This document shows, piece after piece, positions 39,688-51,141 of a stretch of DNA of 64,000 bases. Every line of letters starts with the position of its first letter. Position 1 is the stretch's first letter. The stretch is from Saitoella complicata NRRL Y-17804 (taxonomy: Eukaryota; Ascomycota; Saitoellomycetes; Saitoellales; Saitoellaceae), in NCBI RefSeq assembly GCF_001661265.1, contig NW_017567013.1:62001-126000 (forward strand), given 5' to 3'. Below the pieces are notes generated by a model. That model ran no database searches. It worked only from the letters and a program-made list of their open reading frames with translations, and was not told where the DNA came from. The translations under genes and the position numbers were made by a program.

Positions 39688-41652
39688 TTAAACAATCCAC
39701 CCTCGTCCCTCATCCCCCACCCTCATCCCCGAAACCACCCTCCCAATCCCCGTCCCCAACTCAACCTCAACAGCAATCGCCCTCGACACCCCACCCCGCA
39801 CCCGCCCCAACACCTCCTCAACACCCAAATCCCACCTCAACTCCCCCGGCCGCGCACTATTCCCACATATCGGACACAGTCCCGGATGCGCGCCCTCGAG
39901 ATGTGTATGGAGATCGAAGCAGTTCAGGTGTGTGCATGTCCGGCCTCGGACGGGGGTGTTGATCCGTGCGCCGGTGGTTGGGTCGATGAGGGAGAGGGTG
40001 ATTGTGTCTGAACGAACGGGGCTGCCGGTGTCGTGGAGTGCTGACAGCTCGGCATCCCGACTTGCGGCGATAGAGCGACACAACGGTAAAAACTCCTCCT
40101 TCGGAATCGTGTTTCGGGTATTTTGCCGTACCCCCCTATACAACCTCAAACTCGACTCGAAGATCCGGAGTTCGGTGTTGACGACATACTCCTTCGAAGG
40201 CGGTGTCGTGATTGCGATTTGGATGAGGTTTTGGCCCTGGTGGAGGTAGTGGTTGAGCCAGAGTTGGCCGTTGACGGGAGGGGCGCGATCGAGCATGATT
40301 GGATCGCCGTTGACTTCGACGAAGAAGCCGGAGGGGGGCCAAGCGTACGTTTTCGTAGATGATTGGGGAGAGAGACGGGTACAGACGAGACGGTATTCGT
40401 ACTTTGCAGGTTTCATGATATCGTCCTCCAATCCTGTCAAGTCCGGAAACTTTAGGAGCCGGTCGGTTTGTCCGACGGAGAGGTGCAGTGATATCAGGCC
40501 GGGCTGGGAGAGGGACTCTAGTTTTTGGCGGACCACGGAGACGTGGATCTTACCTGGGTTTATGTGTACCGGAGGGGAGGCTTGGGCTGAAGATTCTACC
40601 ACTGGAGCGTGGGGCTCTGACACGGCCTGTGCCTCCGCCGTATTCGATGTACTCGGTGCCACCGTTGGCGCCTGAGCCTTCTCTGGGTGACCCGGAGGAG
40701 GTGAATCTGAACCTGAAGGCAGAGGAGCAGGCGACTCTGGACCGGCTACATCCATGTCTCCTCGGGTTATCGCAGGAGGGAGCGATGGGACCGGTGCACG
40801 CCAGTGGACTGTCATCTGAACAGCTTGAATACGCCGGGCGAAGGCCTGATCGTTTCCGGATTCATTCACCTTAACACGTTTCGGAGTGTCGGAATCGGGC
40901 ACGCTTGCTGATGGTGGTCTCTTAGCCGGTGTGGTTGGAGATAAAGTCATAGGCGACTCATGATCAATTGGGGTTGCTGCAGTTTGAACTGCCTGGCCTG
41001 CGTATCTCGCCTCATTCGCCGGGGGCGCTTGAATGACAATTTTTGATGCGGAGTGCATGGTTGGTGGACGCATCGAGGTCGGTAATGAAATCGGCGCCAG
41101 CGAGGAGGTGGAGGAAGACACCGGGGGTGCTGCACCGCGATGGTTGTTCTCAGGCTCAGGATACTCTTGAACGCTTTCAGGAACCCCGACAGGTGTTACG
41201 GGAACAAGGATTGGCGGCGAGGCCCGCTGTTCATCCGTTTCAGTATTACCCGCAGGGTTAACGACCTGGCCCGTAGCTGCAACATTGTCAGTTGCATCCT
41301 TCTTCCTGATCGACATAGTAGGCATGAAGTATACTGACTTCGAACTCTCTACCACGATGGGCGTCCCAAGTCTGTTAGTAGGAGCACCACTCTCCGAGAT
41401 TGGATTCTCCTGGTTCGTCACGGCCTCCATCCTGGCTTCTTCCAGAATCTTAATCCGGAATGCCTCATCCACTTGGGCTTTCGGCACCTCTCCGCCAGCA
41501 GGAAGTGACGAACGCCTCATCAGATTATTCCATTGCGGGCGCGTTCTTCCTGCTGCTCTCGCACCTTCGGAATGATATTGTTGCAAGGGATCCACGGCTG
41601 GCTGATCAGGCGTTTCAGCAGCACTGGCTGAAGCGTATTGCTGCACTGCCAT
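39688..41652 (-). CDS. SP-RING (MIZ) zinc-finger protein, PIAS/Siz/ZMIZ-like
   Basis: From the Met at 41652 (MAVQQYASASA) this frame encodes 654 residues, and it is open further upstream to about 41820. The C-terminal part has a folded domain (WPPSGFFVEVNGDPIMLDR, GQLWLNHYLHQGQN) followed by an SP-RING: RINTPVRGRTCTHLNCFDL, with CPICG after it. SP-RING proteins of the Siz/PIAS class are SUMO E3 ligases in the nucleus; the order of domains resembles animal ZMIZ proteins. The N-terminal ~350 residues are disordered and Pro/Ser/Thr-rich with a KRPPSASVPDSDTPKRVKV nuclear-signal-like patch. It probably forms one protein with the Gln-rich frame upstream (41615-43917), which it overlaps by 38 bases in another frame. 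Confidence 0.82.
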   Translation of the reverse strand: MAVQQYASASAAETPDQPAVDPLQQYHSEGARAAGRTRPQWNNLMRRSSLPAGGEVPKAQVDEAFRIKILEEARMEAVTNQENPISESGAPTNRLGTPIVVESSKSVYFMPTMSIRKKDATDNVAATGQVVNPAGNTETDEQRASPPILVPVTPVGVPESVQEYPEPENNHRGAAPPVSSSTSSLAPISLPTSMRPPTMHSASKIVIQAPPANEARYAGQAVQTAATPIDHESPMTLSPTTPAKRPPSASVPDSDTPKRVKVNESGNDQAFARRIQAVQMTVHWRAPVPSLPPAITRGDMDVAGPESPAPLPSGSDSPPPGHPEKAQAPTVAPSTSNTAEAQAVSEPHAPVVESSAQASPPVHINPGKIHVSVVRQKLESLSQPGLISLHLSVGQTDRLLKFPDLTGLEDDIMKPAKYEYRLVCTRLSPQSSTKTYAWPPSGFFVEVNGDPIMLDRAPPVNGQLWLNHYLHQGQNLIQIAITTPPSKEYVVNTELRIFESSLRLYRGVRQNTRNTIPKEEFLPLCRSIAASRDAELSALHDTGSPVRSDTITLSLIDPTTGARINTPVRGRTCTHLNCFDLHTHLEGAHPGLCPICGNSARPGELRWDLGVEEVLGRVRGGVSRAIAVEVELGTGIGRVVSGMRVGDEGRGWIV

Positions 41653-43917
41653 AGAAGGGCTGGACCGACTGTACACGAGCGGATGGACGAACAAAGCCTT
41701 GTGGCGAATGGGGCGTGCTTTGTGATGCTTGCCGGCGTGGAGGCGGTCCCATCTGAGTCGGAGACTGCACGAAGGGACCCCTCGTCGAAAGCACAGGCGT
41801 GTCAAGATCGAGCCTGTTCATATCAGGCAGGCCTGCGTGAGGCGACCCGCGGCTGTCACGCTTGGTAACAGCGTTCGCAGCCGAACGAAGCAGGGGGTCC
41901 TGAGAGGGATCTTCCGGAGTCAATGTGCCACTCCGGAGAAAGATATCCGTCACTCTCCTGACAGAGGCAGGTTGTGTAGTTTTTGTGTTCCCGTTCGATT
42001 GGTGCATATCAACTTCAGCTCCCTCGCGAAGACCGTGCGGACGCCTGCGTTCACCAGCAAGATTCTCCTGGAAGCTATTCATCGAGTCCAATATCTGTCT
42101 TCGTCCTATTTCATAGTACATTTCGCCATACGTCCGTGCAGCGTTGCTGTAGGCTATGGGTAGCGTATACCACATATTCTCTAGTTCGATCACGTCGCTG
42201 ACAGGTCTACCAGCCTCTTCCAGTTCTCTGCGGACAGCCGAAAGGAGTTGCCGTCCCTTCTCCAAGTACGGATGGGCAGAAATACTCATGAGGGGTTGCT
42301 GAAGGTCCGCTATCTGGAGATAGTGGGGAACAGTGTACTGTCTAGCTTGCTGAGGTTCCTGCGGCGGTCGTGGTTGATGATACGACGTAGCCTGCGTCTG
42401 CGAGTCAGTCTGAGGCTGTCGCCGCGATGAAACTTGACCTTGTAGAGGGGGTACAGTGGCCTGCTCGAGACGCACAGTGCGCGCGGCCTGCGAAGCCGAA
42501 GCATGATCTGATGAAGATAGGGACTGTGTTGATCTGTGCCCTTGAAGCCGATATGTTGCAGCTTGTGGAGATCGCGTGACCGAGCCATACTGTGGAGGTA
42601 TGGGTTGAAATGAGGTCAAAGACGGTGCTGAACCCTGCTCTTGCAACTGAGGGTTTCCGGGCTGCTGGGATTGCATAATCGGCGCATGCCGACGGGGAGA
42701 GAATTGAGGCGATTGCGGCAGCGATGACCGCTGGTGTGCTGGTCCTCGGGGCAGCGATGTCGCGGGCCGCTGAGCCTGCATGACCGGCACATGCTGAACC
42801 TGCGAACCGGTTCGAATTCGTCCCAGAGGTAACACATCGGGCAGATTGTCAAACCGAGCCGGGACTTCTTCCCTGCGAAGTGATGAGACTGTGGGTTGTG
42901 AGACCTCGGGTTTGAGCCGTAGAGGTTGTAGTGGTGCCAGTTGGTTTCCCTGTATAGATGATGCTGCGGTTTGCGCCGATTGCGTAAGTGGGAGATGCTG
43001 ATAGCGCTCGGTTCGAGCTCTTGCTTCCTCAGTAAAAGATTCCCGCAGTCGCTGCTCAGGTCGCTCTATATATCGGGGCATACTGTGTCGAAGTGACTGT
43101 GACTGGAATGATTGACCTGTCTGACTCTGGACAAAGTGCTCTTGCTGCTGCTGCTGGTAATGCGGAGGTTGCTGCCCTTGCGAATAAACGTCCACCCCAA
43201 CAAGCGGTTGCAACCCCCTCTCCGCCCGAATTTGATCACTATATTCCCATCGCTGCTCTGTGAGCTGATGTACTGTAGTCTGCGCTGGCACTTGCTGTTG
43301 GTAAATGACAACGGGCGACAGTAGCTGTTGCCGCAAGGCCTCTTGGCGACCTGAGCGACGGGGGCAGTTTGAGGCGGTCGCCCCGGTACCCCCGATTGCG
43401 CATAGCTATCCTGGACAGGTCTTACGATCCGTTGCGGCAGTACATCGTGGACATGCTCAGACCCTTCGTTTCGTCCTTGCCCAGACCATACGTTGTCCCT
43501 CCTCAGCAGCGGCTGCAGCTTCGTCTGGGGCCCAGGTATACGTTGTGATGGTGTAGGAGGCTCCTCTGACGTCCAATTCTTCTGCTGTTCTGACTCTTGC
43601 CGAGGCTGATCGGGCTGATCGGATTGCAGCGGGCGGTAGGAGAAAGGGTGCGATTGAGACTCCCTCCTCACCGAAGACGGGCATGACCGCGACCTCTCCT
43701 CATTTTCCTGGTCGTGCCCTTCTTGTAGTGCCTGTCGTTCCAACCCACTCTCCGACCGCGACTCCCGAAGTGCTCCAGAGTCTTTCCCCGACATAGCTAC
43801 AGCTGTATGCGGCGCACTCATCAGTTTTCCGACAAAGCGAAACGGATGATCAGGCATTCTCAGTCGCACTGTTCCTCGCAATCGCAATTCTCTTCGCGGA
43901 CGTTTAAGCTGCGACAC
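41615..43917 (-). CDS. Gln/Pro-rich protein, probable N-terminal part of the SP-RING gene
   Basis: Coding potential begins at MSQLKRPRRELRLRG (43917), then changes frame near 43400 and continues to a stop at 41615-41617. An 86-base intron with donor GTATGG (after LLRRDN, about 43490) and acceptor GATAG (about 43405) would restore frame, giving LCAIGGTGATASNCPRR next; a single base difference in the C-run near 43384 would do so too. The protein is dominated by Gln, Pro, Ser and Arg, with one helical island (YLEKGRQLLSAVRRELEEAG to IELENMWYTLPIAYSNAART). It has no separate known domain. Because it runs straight into the SP-RING frame, I think the two are one gene of roughly 1,350-1,400 codons, but a separate gene is possible. 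Confidence 0.5.
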
Positions 43918-44450
43918 AGATCCAGCCTTAGCTTCACCTATATATAAGCCAGGCCTTGCTCGTAATTGCAGCCATCGCGGCCCGGCGTAAGTGCCTTAAT
44001 ATCATCGAAGGCCCCGGTTCATGTAGCGGTCGGGGGTACCCTTGTATGCCCTGGGTCATGACGTCCTATCAGGAAAACGAGTCGGTCTGGACGGACGGAC
44101 GAGTCGCATAATGGCAAAGAGTCCGTCCGGGCTTGGTGTCTGGTCTTATGGGGAAATGGGTGGGGAGGTAAGTTAAGGTTGGAGCGTTGTGCAGGGCCTG
44201 CGCTCGGAAGGGTCTTCCGAGCAGGGAGATCGCTTGAACTTTGGCACGTCTTGAAAGCCCTTTTGTACATGAAATGCATGAGATTATACGCTTCTATATC
44301 CCGCCTACTATTCGTAGCTAGATTGTGTATACACAACCATACCCTTCGCGGGTTCCTGCGGACGGGGGTGACGTTGTCATTGGAAACTCCTGCTCAGGGT
44401 AATCTCCTCCGTAGGACTTACATCACAGCAAGTTCGATAGACTGTTCAAG
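43918..44450. promoter_or_regulatory. Divergent promoter region, Gln-rich gene / ATG6
   Basis: About 530 bases between two divergently transcribed genes. A TATA-like CTATATATAAG lies at about 43938, appropriately placed for the minus-strand gene. A GGACGGACGGACGAG tandem motif lies near 44089-44103. No coding feature seen. Confidence 0.4.
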
Positions 44451-45986
44451 ATGTCACAGAAATGCCAACGCTGCAAACACCCCATCATAATCCACGACTC
44501 CCTCTCCGACCCCTCCCCCTCAACCTACGACCTCCTCACCTCCGCCGCCAACAAGACCCAATCCACATCCTCCTCGCAGCTTCGTATCGATGAGGAAAGA
44601 CGGGCACTGTATGAGCAGGCTATGAGAGAGGCAGGCGGAGGGGGCATAGGGCAGGGAGTGAAGAGGAGTCTTGTGCATCCAGGGGAGTCGTATGTCATGT
44701 TGACCCAAAGCCAATTTACACCCCCTCTTCTACACTCGTCTCCCTCCCCTCAAACACCCGACTCCAACTCGACGAGAGCGAAAGAGGTGGACAGAGGAAC
44801 CCTGTCTCACCAAATCTCCATCTCGAATAAGCTCTTCGCAATCGTCTCTGCTCGAACCGATATCGACCACCCACTATGCGCGGACTGCGCTGATCTCCTT
44901 CTGGAAGCGATGGATCGGCAGCTCACGGAAGCTGGAAGGGAGCGTGACGCATACATATCCTTCCTTAAACAACTCAAAGCGGAACAAGGTTATGGAGATG
45001 CCGAGAAGGAGAGAGAGAAGGGGAAAGAGGTAGAGAGAATTCGGAGGGAGCATGAGGATGCGGTGAGGGAGTTGACGGAGTTAGAGGATGAGCGGTCGGA
45101 GCTGGAGGAAGAACTCAGGGGGTTGGAGATCGAAGACGTGGAACTGAGGAAAGAAGAAATTGCATTCACTCATCAACTCAACGCGATCCAAGACGTCCTC
45201 ACCCAACATCTTACAGAATTGTCTCACCTCGAACACGAACACGCCAATGCACAACAAACTCTCAAACTCCTAGAAAGCACGAACATCTGGACAGACCTAT
45301 TCACGATCAAGAAAGATGGGCAATACGGCACTATCAACGGATTACGGTTGGGGAAGTTACCACCGGGTACGCGTAATCCGGATCCACCTGACTGGAGTGA
45401 GATCAATGCGGCCTTTGGGTGGATTGTGTTGTTGTTTGACTCGATCAACCGTGCCTTGCTCGACGAAACCGACACGACGTGGCACGGCTTCAAGGGAGTT
45501 GAGTTACACCCGCTCGGGTCGCGGAGTTGTGTTACCCGATGGTCGACGGCGGAGGACGGGAAAGGTGGGAAGAGGGAGCGGTTGGAGTTATTCTCGGATT
45601 CGGCGATTAGCCGGATCTTTACGTTTCGACGGTTCGATACGGGGATGATCGCCCTCCTTTCCGCGATCCAGCAAATCATGCTACACCTCCTCCTCACCTC
45701 GCCTAAACACCCTTCCTCCCCCTCCACCACCGCCAATCCCCGGCCGGCTCCTTCCTCGCCGGAAGAATACGCCCGCTTGGCCCTTGGGCATGATCCCCCG
45801 CTGCCATGGGAAGTAGAGAACGATAGGATTTGGAAACTGGAGGCAGGGAAGAGGAGTGGGTCAGGGTGGAGTATTCGGTTGGCCTTTAATCAGGAGGAGA
45901 GTTGGACTGTTGCGCTGAAGGGTGTGTTGACGATTGGGAAGTGGTGTTTGGGGAGGATGGAGGGGAGGGGAGGGGTTGGTAAGTGA
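44451..45986 (+). CDS. ATG6: Beclin 1 / Atg6 (Vps30)
   Basis: A single exon of 511 residues. An N-terminal zinc-type motif (KCQRCKHPI), the BH3-region-like ESYVMLTQSQ, the block IDHPLCADCADLLLEAMDRQL, a long coiled coil (about 165-265) and the BARA domain (NIWTDLFTIKKDGQYGTING, then GLRLGKLPP, AFGWIVLLFDSIN) are all in family order. Atg6/Vps30 is a subunit of the Vps34 PI3-kinase complexes I and II, needed for autophagosome formation and vacuolar sorting. Length is usual (yeast 557, human 450). A Pro/Ser-rich insertion (SPKHPSSPSTTANPRPAPSS) interrupts the BARA domain. The start is the first ATG, near a C-rich codon run. Confidence 0.93.
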   Translation: MSQKCQRCKHPIIIHDSLSDPSPSTYDLLTSAANKTQSTSSSQLRIDEERRALYEQAMREAGGGGIGQGVKRSLVHPGESYVMLTQSQFTPPLLHSSPSPQTPDSNSTRAKEVDRGTLSHQISISNKLFAIVSARTDIDHPLCADCADLLLEAMDRQLTEAGRERDAYISFLKQLKAEQGYGDAEKEREKGKEVERIRREHEDAVRELTELEDERSELEEELRGLEIEDVELRKEEIAFTHQLNAIQDVLTQHLTELSHLEHEHANAQQTLKLLESTNIWTDLFTIKKDGQYGTINGLRLGKLPPGTRNPDPPDWSEINAAFGWIVLLFDSINRALLDETDTTWHGFKGVELHPLGSRSCVTRWSTAEDGKGGKRERLELFSDSAISRIFTFRRFDTGMIALLSAIQQIMLHLLLTSPKHPSSPSTTANPRPAPSSPEEYARLALGHDPPLPWEVENDRIWKLEAGKRSGSGWSIRLAFNQEESWTVALKGVLTIGKWCLGRMEGRGGVGK

Positions 45987-46352
45987 AGATGTCAGTGAGG
46001 GCAGATAAAGGGTTTGCGAAAGAACTGGGTTTGGCGTTATTTGGGATTTTGGGATATCTCGGGAGTCGGAGTGGATGTCTGTCTCTAAGTAGGGTCCTCA
46101 GCAGGAGAGGAGGTTTTGGGACATAGGCGTAGCTTCGCAAGCTTTTCTAAGCCATCTACTGAACCTCTTCCATCGGGGTCAGAAACTTCGAAGAATCAGC
46201 GACTCCTCCGCGGCGATATTTGGCGAGACTGCATCCCCTGCCCTGCGCACCCGGCAACGCGCTGACATCACCGCCGAATGGTCTGAGTCCACGCTGCCGT
46301 CACCCCCACACCCAGACCTCACCATCCTCTCCATCAATCGACGGACAATACG
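45987..46352. other. Intergenic between ATG6 and PLD genes
   Basis: About 365 bases, containing the ATG6 3' UTR and the phospholipase D promoter. Nothing identified. Confidence 0.4.
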
Positions 46353-49300
46353 ATGGGCCTTCATGACTTCACGGCCCACCTAAGACGCGACCTCACAAGA
46401 TTGGTCGCATCCCGGAAAAACCACCGTCACGATGACCCAGCCGAAATCGAAGCAGACGAAGTGCGGGAGAAGATCCGGGATGAGAACCGATTCAGGTATC
46501 GAGGGACAGCTTATAAGCCAAGGAATTTGATTAACGGATACCCGGATACAGGAGTTTCGCGCCGCCGAGGGATTATAATGATGCCAAGTGGTTTGTCGAT
46601 GGTCCGTGCCCCTTCTCCTTCTTCTTCTTTCCCTTCGATCCCGAGGTACAAGTGCTAAGACGAGGACGACAGGAAGGGATTACTTCTTCGCCCTCTCCCT
46701 TGCCTTCGAACGTGCCGAACACACCATCTACATCCTCGACTGGTGGTTCTCCCCCGAACTGGTAATCATATCTTCCAAGGTTTCTGCACAAACATAAGGC
46801 TGATAGGTAATGTGGTTACAGTTCCTCCGACGTCCAGCGAGTAAGAACGAGGATTGGCGTATTGATCGATGCTTGAAGAGAGCGGCGGAAAGGGGTGTCA
46901 AGATCTTTATTAGTGTTTATAAAGAGGTAGGCCATCCTTCCCCCGCTGAAATTCAACTTCCTCGGATGACTAACAGGCTCTAAACAGGTATCCAGTCTGC
47001 CTCACTTGTCGTCCAGACCATGTACTGACTGTGATACAGGTCACACAGGCAATGACCCTCTCCTCCGCCCACACCAAACACGCACTCGAAGCCCTCCACC
47101 ATAACATCACCGTCCAACGACACCCTGACCACAACCCACTGGGTAGGGGATTACCGGGCGGTGATATCATCATGTATTGGGCACATCATGAGAAATTGGT
47201 TGTGATTGATCATAGCATAACGTTTATTGGGGGTCTGGATCTGTGTTTCGGAAGGTGGGATTTTCGGCAGCATCCGTTGTCTGACGTCAACCCGGAAAAT
47301 TTGGAGTTGGACTTGTGGCCGGGGCAGGATTACAATAATGCGAGGATCATGGTATGCAAGTGGAAAGTCGTTGTAGCGTACCCTTGCTGATGAGATCTCT
47401 TTGTATAGGACTTTGCTGAGGTTGACAAGTGGGACGAGAATCGGTTGAGTAAGATCGAGGCGGCCAGGATGCCTTGGCATGATGTGCATTGCTCATTGGT
47501 ATGTCAAACTGCGGCTGAGTTTACATTCGAAGCTTTACTTACAACCTGACAGGTCGGACCTGTAGCTCTGGATGCTGCACAACATTTCGTGGAGGTGTGT
47601 ACATCGGTCCATTCTGACGAAGTTTCATCGAAGATCACTGACCGTTATACAGCGATGGAACTTCATCAAACACGACAAATACCGCCTAGACGAACGCTAC
47701 CCCTACCTTGACCTCCCGCCTCCGGGCCCCGATCCAAACGGACAGGAAATCTTCATGCACGGCGAACAACATCCCCACCTCAAAATTCTCAACGACAAAG
47801 CCCACCGTCTATCCGAACGCTTCCAACACCCCTTCGAACGACACGGCGCGCACATGAAAACCCGCGCCCAAATCCTCCGAAGCGCGAGTGACTGGTCTCA
47901 CGGTGTGCTTACCGAAGATAGTATCCAGGAGTGTTATTGTCGGGTGATTCGGGAGGCTGAGCATTTTGTGTATGCGGAGAACCAGTTCTTTAGTAAGTCC
48001 CGCCCTGCTCCGGATGCTTTGTTGCCAGGCATGCTGATTCGGGTTTGATAGTTGTTGGGACTGGGCCGGAGAGCAAGCCGGTTGAGAACATGGTTGGAAG
48101 GGCGATTGTGGATCGGATTATCAGGGCGCATAGGGAGGGAACGGAGTTTAGGATGATGATCACGATTCCGGTATGATTTGCCATTGAGAATGATTGAGTG
48201 TGGAGCTGACAGAGGTATAGGAGATTCCAGGATTCGCTGGTGATTTGAAGCAGGATGCGGCTGAGGGTACAAGGTACTCCTCTAGAATAACATACTGACA
48301 ATTTCTGATCAGAGTTGACCTCCTTGGTGTACAGGGCGATCATGGATTTCCAGTACCGGTCGATCAATCGAGGGAATGGACATTCCATCATGGAGGTAGG
48401 ATTGTTGCACCAACACTCTCCCTCGAGACTGTTCACTGACCGGAGTCCTATAGCTTCTTGAAGTGGAAGGAATCAACCCGCACAAGTATATCGGCTTCTA
48501 CAACCTTCGCTCGTTCGATCGGATCAATGCTTCTGGCGCATTAAGGCAGCAGGAGGAGGCGTCTGGTATTTCGTATGCCCAAGCTGAGCACGCGCATGCA
48601 CATGAAGTCATGAGTGAGGCTATGGAAGGGAATACAGGAGGTTCTGGTGGTGGTACGGGCGGGAATGCCATGGGTCTCGTCGGTGTTGATACATCCAAGG
48701 GCTTGAAACACCGGAGTATCACGAACAAGATTAGAGCGAAGCTGCACAGTATTCACCTCCATAAGCCTCCCAAGCCTGGAGATGGAGCAAAGGGTGAGAA
48801 CAAGCTCGTCATGGATGGCGAGATCCAGTTTGAGAAGGGTGAGGCTGGGATGAGGCGGGCGAGCACTATGCGTGAAGAGTTCGAGAAGCATGCGGATAAG
48901 GAGCATGAGAATAAGATCAAGAGTTCGATTGCGGAGGATGCTTTGCAGAGTGGGATAAATATGAAGGATGAGCCGTGGGAGGGGGAAGAGGGGAGTCAGG
49001 TGAGGAGTTATGTGACGGAGGAGCTGTATGTGCATGCGAAGGTATGTGTTGTTGACAAAGGTGGAAACTTTCGCTTACTCAACTATACAGGTCTTGATTG
49101 CAGATGATCGAAAGGTCATTATTGGCAGTGCGAACTTGAATGATCGATCGCAGTTGGGTACGCATGATAGTGAGATTGCGGTGTTCATTGAGGATGGGGA
49201 GATGATTGACTCGAGGATGGCTGGGAAGCAGGTGTGTAACTCCAATCTGTTTTCTCTCTGGGAACGCTATTGACTTGCATACAGTACCAAGTCTCCAAGT

Positions 49301-49847
49301 TCGCTACCACCCTCCGTCGTCAACTATGGCGAGAGCACCTCGGTCTTCTTCCGCCCGAACATGTCATCCGTGAAAGGAGGGACGAGGAACATGAGAATGA
49401 GGAGAAGTATAAGAATATGCATCCTCTTCCTCAGCATAATCACTATGACTTCGATTCGGAGGAAGATCATTTGGTGAAGGATCCGCTTGATCCGGATACG
49501 CAGGCGTACTGGCAGACGAGGGCCGAGATCAATAGGGAGGCGTTCGAGGAGGTGTTCCATACAATTCCGACTGATAAGGGTATGATAATACGCTCCTTGT
49601 TTAAGCAAGAGAACTAACAGGCGTTGCAGTGCGCAATTGGGCTGACTACGACAAGTACATGCCCGACCCGGAGAGGAGTCCACTTGGTCATGTCTTCGAT
49701 CCGGACATCCATGTTGACATGGTGAAGAAGCACCTCTCCAAGGTGCGAGGGCACGTTGTGACCATGCCTTTGACGTTTCTGCAAGACGAAATGCTGGTGA
49801 AGAAGAGCAGGACATTCAATGCTTGGACGGAGCCGGTATACACCTGA
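46353..49847 (+). CDS. Phospholipase D
   Basis: Fifteen exons (46353-46495, 46552-46601, 46673-46761, 46822-46926, 47040-47351, 47409-47498, 47553-47594, 47653-47992, 48052-48170, 48221-48273, 48335-48395, 48454-49041, 49091-49231, 49285-49579, 49630-49847) give about 881 residues. Frames join exactly and match PLD order: [18 protein letters not shown], the first HKD motif HHEKLVVID in [12 protein letters not shown], the [11 protein letters not shown] block, NQFFI, the second HKD HAKVLIADD followed by [10 protein letters not shown], and a conserved C-terminus. It hydrolyses phosphatidylcholine to phosphatidic acid. It lacks the PX and PH domains of Spo14/PLD1 and has a Gly-rich and basic insertion before the second HKD (residues about 500-630), as in fungal PldA-type enzymes. 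Confidence 0.93.
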
Positions 49848-50086
49848 GTCGATATAAGGGGGTGACACTGGATAAACACTATAATATATGGATAATTGGA
49901 CTTTAATGAGGGGTCATCAATTGTGCATCAGTCTCAATGGTTAATGATATCGATAGCACCTCAATTGTTTAGGCATGGAGACAGGCGTCCGGATTCGTGT
50001 GATGTCAACGTAAATAAGGGTAAATTCCAATATGCATTCCCTCGTTACTGCTTTATGTCTGTTTAAAGCGGTCCACTCACGCCGTT

Positions 50087-50956
50087 TCAATTAGCCGCCT
50101 TGTTGCCCTTCTTCGCCTTCTTGTTCTTCGCAGGACCATCACCACCGGTAGCAGCTACCTTAACATCCTCCGCCTTCCTCTTCTCTGTCGCCGCAACGGC
50201 ACCGCCATCAACCACTCGCAACACTGCTTTGTGTGTCCGGCCTCTCGTCTCAGCATGCATGCATACTGCTCGCGCACCTTCTCCTACAGCATCCCGACCG
50301 ATTTCCTGACTCAATCCCCACATTGTCGCCAAGTTGATCACATCATATGGACCGCGCAACTCCAAGGCTCTTGCCGCAGAGGACGAGATGATGATACCTC
50401 GAGATCGTGTAGCTCGCGTCAGAGCCGCCGCGTTGGAGATCAACTGTCTCCGTGCAGCAAGGTCATGGATCGATTGTGAATAGCAAATCTCGAACTTCAA
50501 ACCACGGCTGACGGCTGCACCACATGTAGACATCTTTAAGACGTATGGTAGTCTTTCAGACATATCTAGGGAGATCATATCCACTCCTTCCAGGTTCGTA
50601 CAGGCTTGCTGGAAGGTCTTCTCGGATGTTGGTCGTACCGCGAGAAGATCGTATTGCTGTGATGCTGCCTGAAGCTGTGATGTCTGTGGTGGTGCGCCAT
50701 CGGAGAGGATGAGTGTTAGTCGCTTGATGGTGCGGAGCTTTGGTGTTTGGGGGAAAGGGGTGTCGGGGATGACTTTGGGGAAGGCACCTGGGATTTTGCC
50801 GTTGTGTGTATAGTTGAGCGCGATGACGTTGTAGCCAACTATATGTATATGTTAATGAACGAACAGATCGCGATGCAACAAGGACTTACGGTGATCCAGG
50901 ATAGGGATGAGCTTCGGGTCATTGACCGGCCATGGTACATTCAAGTCGTAGAACAT
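50087..50956 (-). CDS. RPP1: RNase P / MRP subunit p30 (Rpp1)
   Basis: Two exons (50890-50956, 50087-50838) give 272 residues (yeast 293). The start MFYDLNVPWP and the exon-two opening LGYNVIALNYTH are typical of the RNase P p30 TIM-barrel fold; MISLDMSERLPYVLK, FEICYSQSI and RRQLISNAAALTRATRSRGI follow in order. The protein is a subunit of nuclear RNase P and RNase MRP, processing tRNA 5' ends and rRNA. The C-terminus is Lys-rich (NKKAKKGNK), probably for RNA binding or nuclear import. The 51-base intron has donor GTAAGT and acceptor ATAG. Its promoter lies in a 185-base divergent spacer shared with DPH4. Confidence 0.93.
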
Positions 50957-51141
50957 CCTCGCGACGTGATGTGGTATACCAACAAAGCGTAATTTTCAAC
51001 TCGCAAAAGGTGATAGTATTAATTTCGCCCAGATAGACCAGCTACCTTATTGTCCGTCTTTGTCGCAATTCACTTTCGCGTTTTCTTGGGTTGTCACCGT
51101 GACCGCATTTTTCCTCCCCACCAGAACAGTACAACCCAAAC

